The notes: a model not told the origin generated them from the letters alone. Positions 37,089-46,027 are shown, counted from the stretch's first letter. The stretch is DNA of 64,000 nt from Paracoccaceae bacterium (GCA_024236495.1 JACKKJ010000005.1:1-64000); one strand, 5' to 3'. Numbers and translations are program-made.

Positions 37089-39542
37089 TCAGGTCCCCCG
37101 CGGTTTCGCCCTGAGCGTCGGCAGCGCCGCCGCGGGGTCTTCCGGCCAGGGGTGCTTGGGGTACTGTCCGCGCATGTCCTTGCGCACGTCGGCATAGCTT
37201 GTCGCCCAGAAGCCGGGCAGGTCCATGGTGACCTGCACCGGCCGCCCTGCGGGCGACAGCAGCGTGATGCGCAGGGGATGGCGCCGGGGTCCGACGGCCG
37301 GATGCGCCGTCACGCCGAACAGTTCCTGCAGCCGAAGCGCGATCGAAGGGTGTTCGCCCTCGTAGTCGATGGGCACCGACCGGCCCAGCGGTGTGTCGAA
37401 TTTGCCCGGCGCAAGGCGATCGACCGTCTGCATCTCTTCCCAGGTCAGCGCGCCGCGCAGTGGCTCCGTCAGGTCAAGCGCGCGCAGGTCCGCCTCGGTC
37501 CGCTTGCCGGCCAGGTGTGGCAGCAACCAGTCCTCGGCCCGCGCCAGAAGGGCTGCATCGGTGAAATCCGGCAACGCGGCGCCTTCGCGCCGCAGAAACT
37601 CGACCCGGGCACGGAACCGGCGCGCGGGCTCGCCAAGCGTCAGGCCGATCTGGCGCATCCCGTCCAGCGCGGCGCGGGCCACGGCGTCGGGCGGCGCATC
37701 CGGCCAGTTTCGTTCGGCAAGCACAAGCGCGCCCAGACGTTCCTGGCGCCGGGCGATCACCCGGCCCTCGCGGCGGGACCATTCGCAGACGTCCTGCCAG
37801 CCGATCGCACTTGCGAACATCTCGCGCAGTTCGGGTTCGGCAATCGCGATCCCCTGGCGGATGCGCGCCTCGCGCGGGTCGCCGTCCAGATCGGTCGCGA
37901 CCAGCAATCGGGCACGCGCCAGCGCGTCGCCCTCCGCGACAAAGGCGCCCTTGCCGCCAGACAGGACATAGCGGGGTTCCTCCCCCTTGCGGCGCAGGCC
38001 GATCCGGTCGGGATAGGCCAGCGCCGCGGCCTGCGCGTCACTGGTCCCGGCCTTCGCCGCCGGGGCCAGCCGCGCCAGCCTGCGCGCCTCGTCCCTGATC
38101 CGTTCGATGGTCGCGCGGTCGGCGGGCCAGGGATGATCGGCGGCGTAGCGGCGGGGGTCGCGCAGGGCCGACAGGCGCAGGCCCAGGTCGCAAGGCGCGC
38201 CGCGCAGCGGATCGCGGTCAGCGAGCAGCGCGGCCAGGGGCGCCGCGCCGGCGCCGGACATCAGCAGCATGTGGCCCAGCCGGGGATGCAGCGGCAGGGC
38301 CGCCAGCGCCCGGCCGTGATCGGTGATCCGCCCGCCCGCGCCCAGCGCACCCAGCGCCGTCAAGAGCGCCCGCGCCTCTGCCAGCGCGGGCGCGGGCGGC
38401 GGCGTCAGGAACGCGAGATCCGCCCCTTCGGTCCCCCAAAGCGCAAGCTCTAGCGCAAGCCCGGCCAGGTCACCCGCCTCGATCTCGGCCGGCGGAAAGG
38501 CGGCCAGGGCGCCTTCCTCCCCCTTCGCCCAGAGCCGGTAGCAAGTGCCCTCGGCGACGCGCCCCGCACGCCCGCGCCGCTGTTCGGCCTCTGCCCGCGT
38601 CACCCGTTCGGTGACCAGCCGCGACATGCCGGACGCCGGGTCGAACCTGGCCCGCCGCGCGCGTCCGCAATCGACGACGACGCGGATATCCTCGATCGTC
38701 AGCGAGGTTTCCGCGATCGCGGTCGCCAGCACCACCTTGCGGCCCGTGTCCGCCGGGGCGATGGCCGCGCGCTGGGCGGCGAAATCCATCGCGCCGAAAA
38801 GCGGACGGACCGCGCAGTCCGCCGGCAGCCGGCCTTTCAGGATCGCCTCTACCCGCCGGATCTCGCCTTCGCCGGGCAGGAAGACAAGAACCCCGCCCGC
38901 GGTTTCGGCGACGGCCTGTTCGACGAGCGCGGCAGCCGCGCCTTCGAACCGTACCGACCGGTCGAGCGGACGGTCGCGCCAGCGGGTCTCCACCGCAAAG
39001 GCGCGCCCCGCCGAGGTGATGACCGGCGCATCGTCGAGCATTGCCGCAACCGGCGCGGCGTCCAGCGTCGCGGACATGACCACCACCGCAAGATCCGGGC
39101 GAAGCGCCCCGCGCACCTCCCAGGCGAGGGCAAGGCCCAGATCGGCGTTCAGCGAACGTTCGTGAAATTCGTCGAAGATCACCGCGCCGGTTCCCTCCAG
39201 CCCCGGATCGGCCTGGATCATGCGCGTCAGGATGCCTTCGGTGACAACCTCGATCCGGGTCGCGGCAGATGTCCTCGCCTCGCCCCGGATGCGGTATCCG
39301 ACGGTCCGGCCCACGGGTTCGCCCAGTGTGGCGGCCATCCGTTCCGCGGCGGCGCGCGCGGCAAGCCGGCGAGGTTCCAGCATCACGATGCGGCCTGCCA
39401 CAAGCCCTGCCTCAAGCAGCGCGAGCGGCACACGGGTCGTCTTCCCGGCGCCGGGCGGCGCCTGCAAGACGGCCCGCCCACTGCGGCGGATCGCGTCCAG
39501 CAGCCCCGGCAGGGCGTCGTCGATGGGGAGCCTGTCCTTCAT
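37089..39542 (-). CDS. hrpB: ATP-dependent helicase HrpB
   Basis: An 817-aa DEAH-box helicase of the HrpB type. Walker A APPGAGKTT near residue 30, DEFH box with FDEFHERS near 126, a SAT motif, QRRGRAGR near 320 and the C-terminal HrpB-specific domain (PAVGPRRHPLRITLLSPAG) are present. HrpB is implicated in RNA handling but its precise role in this group is not settled. It reads convergently to argF with only 6 bp between stops. Confidence 0.93.
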   Translation of the reverse strand: MKDRLPIDDALPGLLDAIRRSGRAVLQAPPGAGKTTRVPLALLEAGLVAGRIVMLEPRRLAARAAAERMAATLGEPVGRTVGYRIRGEARTSAATRIEVVTEGILTRMIQADPGLEGTGAVIFDEFHERSLNADLGLALAWEVRGALRPDLAVVVMSATLDAAPVAAMLDDAPVITSAGRAFAVETRWRDRPLDRSVRFEGAAAALVEQAVAETAGGVLVFLPGEGEIRRVEAILKGRLPADCAVRPLFGAMDFAAQRAAIAPADTGRKVVLATAIAETSLTIEDIRVVVDCGRARRARFDPASGMSRLVTERVTRAEAEQRRGRAGRVAEGTCYRLWAKGEEGALAAFPPAEIEAGDLAGLALELALWGTEGADLAFLTPPPAPALAEARALLTALGALGAGGRITDHGRALAALPLHPRLGHMLLMSGAGAAPLAALLADRDPLRGAPCDLGLRLSALRDPRRYAADHPWPADRATIERIRDEARRLARLAPAAKAGTSDAQAAALAYPDRIGLRRKGEEPRYVLSGGKGAFVAEGDALARARLLVATDLDGDPREARIRQGIAIAEPELREMFASAIGWQDVCEWSRREGRVIARRQERLGALVLAERNWPDAPPDAVARAALDGMRQIGLTLGEPARRFRARVEFLRREGAALPDFTDAALLARAEDWLLPHLAGKRTEADLRALDLTEPLRGALTWEEMQTVDRLAPGKFDTPLGRSVPIDYEGEHPSIALRLQELFGVTAHPAVGPRRHPLRITLLSPAGRPVQVTMDLPGFWATSYADVRKDMRGQYPKHPWPEDPAAALPTLRAKPRGT

Positions 39543-39736
39543 TCGGCGCTTATCGCCGTTTCAGCCGGTCTTTTCCATAGAGCCTTCGGCAAATGCATCG
39601 CCGGTTCTTATGGTCCGGTTCCGGCAACCCGGGCTGGACATCGCGTACCGGAACGGGGCAAGAAACGGCCAACGATCCTTTCCGACCGCCCCGGGCGCGC
39701 CCCGGGTGGCCGCCACCCAACCGCCGGAGCCCTCGC

Positions 39737-40720
39737 ATGCAGACACGCGACCTTGCGCAAGCCGTGATCGCCGGGGACCGCCGGGCGCTGGCGCGCGCGA
39801 TCACGCTTGTCGAAAGCGGCCGGGCCGATCATCGCGCCGCCGCAGGCGACTTGCTCGATGCCTGTGCGACATCGGGCCGCCAGGCGCTCAGGATCGGGCT
39901 GTCCGGCACACCGGGCGTCGGCAAATCCAGCTTCATCGAAGCGTTCGGCACGATGCTGACGGGGCAGGGGCTGCGGGTCGCCGTCCTTGCGGTCGATCCG
40001 TCCTCTGCACGCTCGGGCGGGTCGATCCTGGGCGACAAGACGCGGATGGAACGGCTGTCGCGCGACCCCCGCGCCTTCATCCGCCCCTCGCCCAGCCAGG
40101 CGGAACTGGGCGGCGTCGCGCGCCGCACCCGCGAGGCGGTCGCCTTGTGCGAGGCTGCGGGCTTCGACGTGGTGCTGATCGAGACGGTGGGCGTCGGCCA
40201 GTCCGAAACGCTGGTCGCCGGAATGAGCGACATCTTCGTCCTTCTGATCGCGCCCGCCGGCGGAGACGAGTTGCAGGGCGTCAAGCGCGGGATCATGGAA
40301 ATGGCCGACCTCATCCTCGTGAACAAGGCCGATGGCGCGCTGAAGGACACCGCAACGCGCACCTGCGCCGATTATGCCGGGGCGCTGCGGCTCTTGCGCA
40401 AACGTCCCCAGGACCCCGAGGGCTATCCCAAGGCGCTGACCGTCTCCGCGGCGGAGGAAAAGGGTCTTGATCGCGTCTGGGCCGACATCACGGCCCTTGC
40501 CGACTGGCGCCGCGCGCAGGGCCATTTCGCGGCGCGCCGCGCCGATCAGGCGCGCGCCTGGTTCGAGGAGGAAGTGCGCCAGGGTCTTCTGGCCCGCCTG
40601 ACTTCTGACCCGGCGATCCGGGCCGAACTGCAGCGTCTGGGCGCCGCGGTGGCCGATGGCCGCGCCGCGCCGCCCCGTGCCGCCGCCGAACTGCTGGCCG
40701 CCCTCGGGCGCCGGTCCTGA
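39737..40720 (+). CDS. meaB: Methylmalonyl-CoA mutase-associated GTPase
   Basis: A 327-aa G3E GTPase of the MeaB/ArgK type that protects and reloads B12-dependent methylmalonyl-CoA (or related) mutase. Walker A GTPGVGKSS near 57, the IETVGVGQSE switch near 153 and the NKAD guanine motif near 199 are seen. The mutase gene is not in this window. Methylmalonyl-CoA epimerase (mce) at 6.3-6.7 kb belongs to the same route. A Met at MQTRDL was chosen as the family N-terminus. Confidence 0.93.
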   Translation: MQTRDLAQAVIAGDRRALARAITLVESGRADHRAAAGDLLDACATSGRQALRIGLSGTPGVGKSSFIEAFGTMLTGQGLRVAVLAVDPSSARSGGSILGDKTRMERLSRDPRAFIRPSPSQAELGGVARRTREAVALCEAAGFDVVLIETVGVGQSETLVAGMSDIFVLLIAPAGGDELQGVKRGIMEMADLILVNKADGALKDTATRTCADYAGALRLLRKRPQDPEGYPKALTVSAAEEKGLDRVWADITALADWRRAQGHFAARRADQARAWFEEEVRQGLLARLTSDPAIRAELQRLGAAVADGRAAPPRAAAELLAALGRRS

Positions 40721-40993
40721 ACCTGGCTACGGCTGAAGGGGAATGGGTGGCGGGAACCGCGGCAACCGTGCGGACGTGTTTTTCCCGAGAGCCTGGTCTT
40801 ACCAGGTGGGCGCCAGATACGCAGACCACGATCCGCGCAGAGCCAGCTCCCTCGGAAATGCTTATCGGCCACTGGAAAAGGGTCCGACACGAGAGGGGCA
40901 GAACCCGCCATCCCGACAGTTAGGACCGGGACGCCCCCCGCGCAAGCCCCCAGATGGCCAAGGCCGCATCGCCAAAGCGCGGGCTGGACAAGT

Positions 40994-41008
40994 GTTCATG
41001 GTTCGTTC
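40994..41008 (+). promoter_or_regulatory. SOS box (LexA site) before mmcB
   Basis: GTTC-ATGGTTC-GTTC, that is GTTC-N7-GTTC, is the alphaproteobacterial LexA consensus. It lies 11 bp before the chosen mmcB start, as expected for a repressor site over the promoter. Confidence 0.8.
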
Positions 41009-41019
41009 ATATTTTCGTC

Positions 41020-41487
41020 ATGACCGACGCCTCGCCCCTTGCCTCGTTGCAGCCCGGCCAGATTCTGGCGCGCGGGGTCTGCCGGCATCTTCTGCACCAC
41101 GGGTTCGTGACGGTCGAGGAGCTGGTTCCAGCGCCGGGGCTGCGCGTCGATGTCATGGGGCTTGGACCGAAGGGCGAAGTCTGGATCGTCGAATGCAAGT
41201 CGGGCCGGGCCGATTTCACATCGGACCGCAAGTGGCAGAACTACCTTGAATGGGCGGATCGCTTCTTCTGGGCGGTGGATGCCGATTTTCCGGTCGAGCT
41301 TCTGCCGGGGGAAACCGGCCTGATTCTGGCCGACGCCTATGACGCGGAGATCGTACGGATGCCCGCCGCCACGCCGCTGGCCGGCGCGCGGCGCAAGGTG
41401 ATGGTCCAGAAATTCGCCCGTCACGCCGCGCTCAGGCTGCAAGGCTACCGCGATCCGGGGGTCACCGTTTCCGGGGTTTCCCCCTAG
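41020..41487 (+). CDS. mmcB: MmcB-family DNA repair protein
   Basis: A 155-aa protein of the MmcB family (PD-(D/E)XK-like nuclease fold), which is SOS-induced and acts in DNA repair in Caulobacter. The D-x-n E-CK-like motif is visible in IVECKSGRADFTSDRKWQNYLEWAD. A longer reading frame begins 22 codons upstream, but the SOS box at 40994-41008 lies inside it, which supports this later start. The end overlaps the convergent small gene by 26 bp. Confidence 0.88.
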   Translation: MTDASPLASLQPGQILARGVCRHLLHHGFVTVEELVPAPGLRVDVMGLGPKGEVWIVECKSGRADFTSDRKWQNYLEWADRFFWAVDADFPVELLPGETGLILADAYDAEIVRMPAATPLAGARRKVMVQKFARHAALRLQGYRDPGVTVSGVSP

Positions 41488-41680
41488 CGCCGCCGTCGGC
41501 CATCGCGCGGGCTGCCTCGGCCGCGGCGCGCAATTCCTCGGCGATCTCCTCGGCCTCTTCGGGGTCGAAATCAAGCGGCAGATCGACACCCTCGGCCTCG
41601 ACATAGATGCGAACCATCCCAAGCGAGGTGGGGCCGATCTGCAGATTGGCGGCGATCTCGCTTTCCTTGTCGATGCCCAT
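41462..41680 (-). CDS. Small acidic conserved protein, possibly DUF6324
   Basis: A 72-aa acidic protein (start MGIDKESEIAANLQIGPT) with a mid-protein D-P-EEAEEIAEEL helix and a basic tail. I recall similar Rhodobacterales proteins, possibly the DUF6324 family, but the assignment is weak. It overlaps the end of mmcB convergently by 26 bp. Shine-Dalgarno (AGGGAGGCACCG) is strong. Confidence 0.7.
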   Translation of the reverse strand: MGIDKESEIAANLQIGPTSLGMVRIYVEAEGVDLPLDFDPEEAEEIAEELRAAAEAARAMADGGARGKPRKR

Positions 41681-41794
41681 GTCGGTGCCTCCCTGTGTCG
41701 TGATGCCTTTATGGGACAGGCGGGGCCCTAGGCAAGCAAGGAAATGTTTGCGGGAATCGCGCGATGGCGCGAGCCTGCGCAACCGGAGGACCGG

Positions 41795-42319
41795 ATGGCC
41801 GATACCGATCGCCTGCGTGATCACCCTGCCGTGCAGCTGCACGATGTGGTGCTGCGCGACTTCGAACCGGAAGACGCGGACTGGATCGTGGCGCGACATG
41901 GCGCGCTTTACGCCCTGGAAGAGGGCTATGACGACAGCTTCGCAACCCTGGTCGCCGGGATCGTCGCGGACTTCGTACGGCGCCGCGACCCCGTGCATGA
42001 CAGGGCCTGGATCGCCTGCGGGGGCGGCGAACGCCTCGGGTCCGTCTTTTGCGTGCAGGAGGAGGACGCGACGGCACGGCTGCGCCTGTTCCTGCTGGAA
42101 CCGCGGGCGCGCGGCATCGGGCTTGGGCAAAGGATGCTCGATGCCTGTCTGGGTCACGCCCGGGCCGCCGGTTTCCGCCGCATGGTGCTTTGGACCCACA
42201 AGAGCCACGAAGCCGCCTGCGCGCTCTACGCCCGCGCGGGCTTTCGCCTGACTGCAGAGGCGGCATCGCGCGCCTTCGGCTGCGATGTCGTCGACCAGAC
42301 CTGGGAACTGGACCTTTGA
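41795..42319 (+). CDS. GNAT N-acetyltransferase
   Basis: A 174-aa GNAT with the standard fold: a motif A segment LEPRARGIGLGQRML near residues 103-117 (acetyl-CoA binding) and a C-terminal AACALYARAGF motif B. Its substrate cannot be told. It starts after GGAGGA, and the upstream in-frame ATG at 41744 lacks a ribosome site. No operon partner is visible. Confidence 0.88.
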   Translation: MADTDRLRDHPAVQLHDVVLRDFEPEDADWIVARHGALYALEEGYDDSFATLVAGIVADFVRRRDPVHDRAWIACGGGERLGSVFCVQEEDATARLRLFLLEPRARGIGLGQRMLDACLGHARAAGFRRMVLWTHKSHEAACALYARAGFRLTAEAASRAFGCDVVDQTWELDL

Positions 42320-42420
42320 CCACAAGGTGCCTATCCTTGATGCTTCGCATCCGATCGGCGGGCGGGCCGGATTTTCCGGTTGACCCCGACCCGCGAAAGC
42401 CCTAATCGGACGCCGGTCGT

Positions 42421-42497
42421 GCCGCCTTAGCTCAGTTGGTTAGAGCACCAGATTGTGGATCTGGGGGTCCCCCGTTCGAGCCGGGGAGGCGGTACCA
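42421..42497 (+). tRNA. tRNA-His (GTG), lacking G-1, with A73
   Basis: The cloverleaf is complete. Acceptor GCCGCCT pairs with AGGCGGT (G1 opposite U72), followed by A73 and an encoded CCA. The D-arm is GCTC/GAGC and the anticodon stem CCAGA/TCTGG holds loop TTGTGGA with anticodon GTG. T-stem CCCCG/CGGGG with TTCGAGC. The base before position 1 is T, so the usual tRNA-His G-1 is absent and position 73 is A, as described for one alphaproteobacterial clade. Confidence 0.95.
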
Positions 42498-42594
42498 CCC
42501 TTCCAGACATGGCAAGCCCTTTTGCCGCCCGCGCCGGGGCGCGGACCCGCCACCCCGGTGTTTCGGGCGGCAGGACCGGTTCGGCAAAGTCAGG

Positions 42595-43065
42595 TCATTC
42601 GGCGGCCAGTCGCGCGGACCGGTCAAGCGCGGCATGCGTCGCGCTGATCTGGACGGCGGCATCCGCGGCCTCGCGCCCCTTCTTGACGAAGTGGTCGTGG
42701 AAGAAGCCCTGGTGTTCCTTCGACGGCTGGAAATGATGCGGGGTCAGCGATACCGAAAGAACCGGCACGCCGGTCTTCATCCCGGCTTCCATCAGGCCCG
42801 AAACGACCGCCTGCGCCACGAAATCATGGCGGTAGATCCCGCCGTCAACGACCAGCGCCGCTGCCGCGACCGCGTCATAGCGCCCGCTTTCGGCAAGTTT
42901 GCGGGCCAGTAGCGGCATCTCGAAAGCGCCGGGCACGTCGAACGTGTCGACCTCGCCGGCGATGCCCAGTTCGGCAAGCCGTTCGTTGAAGCCCTTCAGG
43001 GCCTGATCCACGATGTCGGCATGCCAGCGGGCCTTGATGAAGGCGAACTTGGGGGATTTTGTCAT
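42595..43065 (-). CDS. ribH: 6,7-dimethyl-8-ribityllumazine synthase (RibH2-like)
   Basis: A 156-aa lumazine synthase, which condenses the pyrimidine and dihydroxybutanone phosphate precursors of riboflavin. The core motifs TFDVPGAFEMPL, DAVAAAALVVDGGIYRHDFV and GVPVLSVSLTPHHFQ resemble the RibH2 type of Brucella and relatives, rather than the icosahedral RibH1 with GAVIRG. It stands alone with an FMN riboswitch upstream, so riboflavin or FMN level should control it. Confidence 0.92.
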   Translation of the reverse strand: MTKSPKFAFIKARWHADIVDQALKGFNERLAELGIAGEVDTFDVPGAFEMPLLARKLAESGRYDAVAAAALVVDGGIYRHDFVAQAVVSGLMEAGMKTGVPVLSVSLTPHHFQPSKEHQGFFHDHFVKKGREAADAAVQISATHAALDRSARLAAE

Positions 43066-43137
43066 AGCTCCGGATCCTTTCAACCTGACAAGATCCCAGA
43101 GCGCACAGACCGCCCGGCCCCTTCGGACCGGACACCC

Positions 43138-43262
43138 CATTCTCTCCCATCCGGACTTTCACCGTCGGCCCCGGAATTCCACCGGATCTGCTGACCCGCC
43201 CCGAAGGACGGCGCTCGCGGGCTGTCACCGCCGGTGGGGAATTTCACCCCGCCCTGAGAATA
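43138..43262 (-). promoter_or_regulatory. FMN riboswitch (RFN element) upstream of ribH
   Basis: The minus strand shows the RFN core: GGGGTGAAATTCCCCACCGGCGGT near the 5' end and GTCCGGATGGGAGAGAATG at the 3' end. Stem P1 pairs TATTCTC (43262-43256) with GAGAATG (43144-43138). Downstream, GGATC (43096-43092) can pair with GATCC (43077-43073), which touches the GGATCCGGAG ribosome site of ribH, so control by blocking translation is plausible. Confidence 0.92.
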
Positions 43263-43355
43263 CGCAAGCGGTACCGCGCCAGCCCCCCCGGCGTCAAAGC
43301 GGAAAGCGTCAGAAACGCGACGACACGCGACATGGCAAGCGAAGGGGAAAGAAAG

Positions 43356-43442
43356 TGGTGCGGTTGAGAAGACTCGAACTTCCACGGGGGTTAGCCCACA
43401 GCGACCTCAACGCTGCGCGTCTACCAATTCCGCCACAACCGC
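43356..43442 (-). tRNA. tRNA-Leu (GAG)
   Basis: An 87-nt tRNA with a long variable arm. Acceptor GCGGTTG pairs with CAACCGC, and CCA is encoded. Anticodon stem CAGCG/CGCTG holds the loop TTGAGGT with anticodon GAG. T-arm GAAGTTCGAGTCTTC is present. It decodes CUU/CUC. Confidence 0.95.
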
Positions 43443-43590
43443 ACTCTTTTCCGGGCGCACCCGGCGAGGTGCGCGCTTCTTAGCCGAGCGTTCCGAGGAT
43501 GTGAAGGGGATTCTTGGGCATCGCGCAAAAATCCTTTGCGCCCCCGATAGGTTGGTCGCGGGGCTCCGGCAGGGCCCCGCGATCCGCCTC

Positions 43591-44889
43591 TCAGTTGGAG
43601 GCTTGCGGCACCTGGAACGATGGCAGCGCCGCCGGAACCGGCGTCGTCACCGCGTCGTCGGCGCGTCCGACCATTCCATAGGCCGCCTTGCGCAGAAGCT
43701 GCATGCGCTCGGGCTGGCCCGGTGCAAAGACCGCCGCGCCGGGACGGTCTGCGCCCTCAAGCGCGAGGCCATACCAGTCGAAGGCCAGATCGGTGCGCTG
43801 GTTGGCGCCGAAGCCCTGGCTCAGGTGATGGCCCAGCACCTCGGCATAGGCGGTTTCGCCAAGTCCGGCCAGCAGCAGCGCCGAAGCGGTCGCCACGTCC
43901 ATCGCGTCGGTGCGGTACCCGACCGACAGGCAGATCTTCGCGGTCGACGACAGTTGCGCGGGCGGCATGCCGGTTCCCACGGCGAAGCGCTTTACCTCTT
44001 CCAGAACCGCCGGCGCGTTACTGAGCGACAGCGACGCAAGTTCGGCCTTCATCGCGGGGCCGAAGCCCGCGCATTGCTGGGCGATCTGTTCGGGCGTCGT
44101 GCCGGGCACGCGGGCGGCCAGTTCCTCGCCCTGGGCGATGGCATAGGCCCGCGTCAGGCAAAGCTGTTCGCCCAGCGCATCCATCGGGTCGGTCATGTCG
44201 GCGACCGTCGTGTAACCGCCGTTGGTCGTGGTCATCAGCCCGACACGGTTGCAGAACGAGGCCAGCGAAACCTCTGCCCCCGCAGTGCCGAGGAAGGTGG
44301 GCAGGCCGGTCGCCGGCGCCGTTGCCATCGTCGTCTCGGGCGCGGCGGCAGGAACAGTTGCCGGGGCCGTCGCCGGCACTGTCGCGGGGGCGGCCGGCGC
44401 GGCGGGCACGATGCCCATCGCCTCGTCCCGCCAGGTCACCAAGAGCCCGCGCATCCCCATCGGGTTCGTGGCCGCCGCCTGAGCGGTTGCAGCACCGCCG
44501 GCGATCGCGCGGTGGTAGGAAGCGACAAGGTGGCTGCGTTCGTAGTCGGTCAGATAGCCGGTCCCGGGATAGCCGAGCGTCATCTGGTAGTCCGCGATGG
44601 CGCGCCGCGACCGGGCGCCCAGCACACCGTCGGGCGTGCCGGCAGGATAGCCGAAATAGTTGAGCGAGGTCTGGACTTCGGCGTTCTGGGCGCGCTGCGC
44701 CGAACTGACCGAGGGCGCGGCATATGTCTTTTGTTTCTTCTTGTTCGCCTCGTTCACGATGGCGCCACCGATCACCCCGCCGACGACACCCCCGACAAGG
44801 GCGTCACCGAAATCGGCGCGCGCGGGCGCGGTCTGCGCCGCAATGAGCGCCGCCGCCGTACAGAAGGTTGCAATTCGCTTCGCTTTCAT
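43591..44889 (-). CDS. Secreted peptidoglycan-binding-domain protein with glycine zipper
   Basis: A 432-aa exported protein. A Sec signal peptide (residues 1-25, cleavage near ARA) is followed by a glycine-zipper helix (VGGVVGGVIGGAIV, 32-45), a peptidoglycan-binding type 1 domain (VQTSLNYFGY..GARSRRAIADYQ, about 72-115), an Ala/Pro/Thr-rich linker (about 162-195) and a C-terminal domain of unknown type with paired cysteines. A role at the cell envelope is likely. No operon partner adjoins. Confidence 0.85.
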   Translation of the reverse strand: MKAKRIATFCTAAALIAAQTAPARADFGDALVGGVVGGVIGGAIVNEANKKKQKTYAAPSVSSAQRAQNAEVQTSLNYFGYPAGTPDGVLGARSRRAIADYQMTLGYPGTGYLTDYERSHLVASYHRAIAGGAATAQAAATNPMGMRGLLVTWRDEAMGIVPAAPAAPATVPATAPATVPAAAPETTMATAPATGLPTFLGTAGAEVSLASFCNRVGLMTTTNGGYTTVADMTDPMDALGEQLCLTRAYAIAQGEELAARVPGTTPEQIAQQCAGFGPAMKAELASLSLSNAPAVLEEVKRFAVGTGMPPAQLSSTAKICLSVGYRTDAMDVATASALLLAGLGETAYAEVLGHHLSQGFGANQRTDLAFDWYGLALEGADRPGAAVFAPGQPERMQLLRKAAYGMVGRADDAVTTPVPAALPSFQVPQASN

Positions 44890-45035
44890 TCCAAGTCTCC
44901 CGCAATAAGGTCATATGTGTGACGTGACTCGGCCGTCGCGAGCGTCGTCCCACAAGTCGGATTAATCGGGTCAAGTCTGCGCCCTCAAGCGCGACCTGAC
45001 AACCCGTGAAATCTGGAAACAATCGGGGGCCTCGC

Positions 45036-45692
45036 ATGGTCGAGTGGATCGAAAGCCGGGGGCTTGTACCTTACGAGACCGCACTGGCCGAGATGGAGGC
45101 GCGGGTGGCCGCCATCCACGAGGGCCGCGCGTCCGAGGCGGTCTGGCTACTGGAACATCCGCCGCTCTACACCGCAGGAACCTCCGCGCGGCCCGAGGAT
45201 CTGGTGGAACCGGGGCGCTTTCCGGTTCATGTCGCCGGGCGCGGCGGGCAATACACCTATCACGGACCCGGCCAGCGCGTCGTCTACGTCATGCTCGACC
45301 TCAACAAGCGGGGGCGTGACGTGCGGGCCTTCGTAAGCAGACTGGAGCGCTGGGTGATCGCGACGCTGGCAGAGTTCAACGTGACCGGCGAGGTCCGCGA
45401 GGGCCGGGTCGGCGTCTGGGTGCGCCGAACCGATCGCGGTCTGGCCGCTGACGGTTCTGTCCCCGAAGACAAGATTGCGGCCATCGGCATCAAGCTCCGC
45501 CGCTGGGTCAGTTTCCACGGCATATCGATCAACGTCGAGCCGGACCTGAGTCATTTCGAAGGGATCGTTCCCTGCGGCATACGCGAACACGGGGTCACCA
45601 GCCTTGTCGACCTCGGGCTGCCGGTCACGATGGACGATCTGGACACGGCGCTGCGCGCGACCTTTTCGGCCGCCATGAATGCCCCGGCATAG
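45036..45692 (+). CDS. lipB: Octanoyltransferase LipB
   Basis: A 218-aa enzyme that transfers octanoyl from ACP to lipoyl domains, the first step of lipoate synthesis. The GRGGQYTYHGPGQ block (about 68-80), the catalytic lysine in KIAAIGIKLRRW, and the catalytic cysteine in GIVPCGI are all visible. It starts at MVEWIESRG. An in-frame ATG 10 codons earlier is present but lacks a ribosome site. No lipA is near. Confidence 0.95.
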   Translation: MVEWIESRGLVPYETALAEMEARVAAIHEGRASEAVWLLEHPPLYTAGTSARPEDLVEPGRFPVHVAGRGGQYTYHGPGQRVVYVMLDLNKRGRDVRAFVSRLERWVIATLAEFNVTGEVREGRVGVWVRRTDRGLAADGSVPEDKIAAIGIKLRRWVSFHGISINVEPDLSHFEGIVPCGIREHGVTSLVDLGLPVTMDDLDTALRATFSAAMNAPA

Positions 45693-45731
45693 GGTCGTGT
45701 CACCAGGTTGGCCCTCTGACGCCAGCGCCAA

Positions 45732-45863
45732 TCAGTCGTCGGTGGCCATGCCGTGGTTCGGTTGCATATGGCCGCCGGTCGGAGCCGCGCCGCCCTCTTG
45801 CGGCGTCCCGCAGGCCCCGACGCTGACCGCGACGATTGCAAACAGCACGAAACGTGAAATCAT
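45732..45863 (-). CDS. Predicted 43-aa small lipoprotein
   Basis: A small frame with a GGGGAAG Shine-Dalgarno. The product has a signal sequence (MISRFVLFAIVAVSV) ending in the lipobox VGAC, so acylation of Cys18 is expected, and a short polar tail with several His and Met residues (GGHMQPNHGMATDD) that could bind metal. It lies convergent to lipB and close to cycA/ctaD, but no functional link is shown. Confidence 0.65.
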   Translation of the reverse strand: MISRFVLFAIVAVSVGACGTPQEGGAAPTGGHMQPNHGMATDD

Positions 45864-46027
45864 CTGATCTTCCCCTCTTGGACACAAACTTCTTTGGACG
45901 TCACCTGAATGCCAGTGGATGCTATCATGTATCCGCCCCCCCGGTCGAGCGATCCGGCCGCCAGAAGCTGCGGTTGGGGGGCGATCCCGCCGCCGGGGCG
46001 CGGTCGTGACTTGACTTATCGCAAGTC

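Noticed and set aside
40792..40806. CCTGGT-CTT-ACCAGG perfect small hairpin after meaB
   Set aside because: The stem is only 6 bp, is not followed by a T run, and lies about 70 bp past the stop, so I did not call it a terminator.
46011..46024. TTGACTTATCGCAA as an FNR box for cycA
   Set aside because: The first half matches but the second (CGCAA) fits only 3 of 5 positions of ATCAA. The PrrA-like palindrome next to it is a better candidate.
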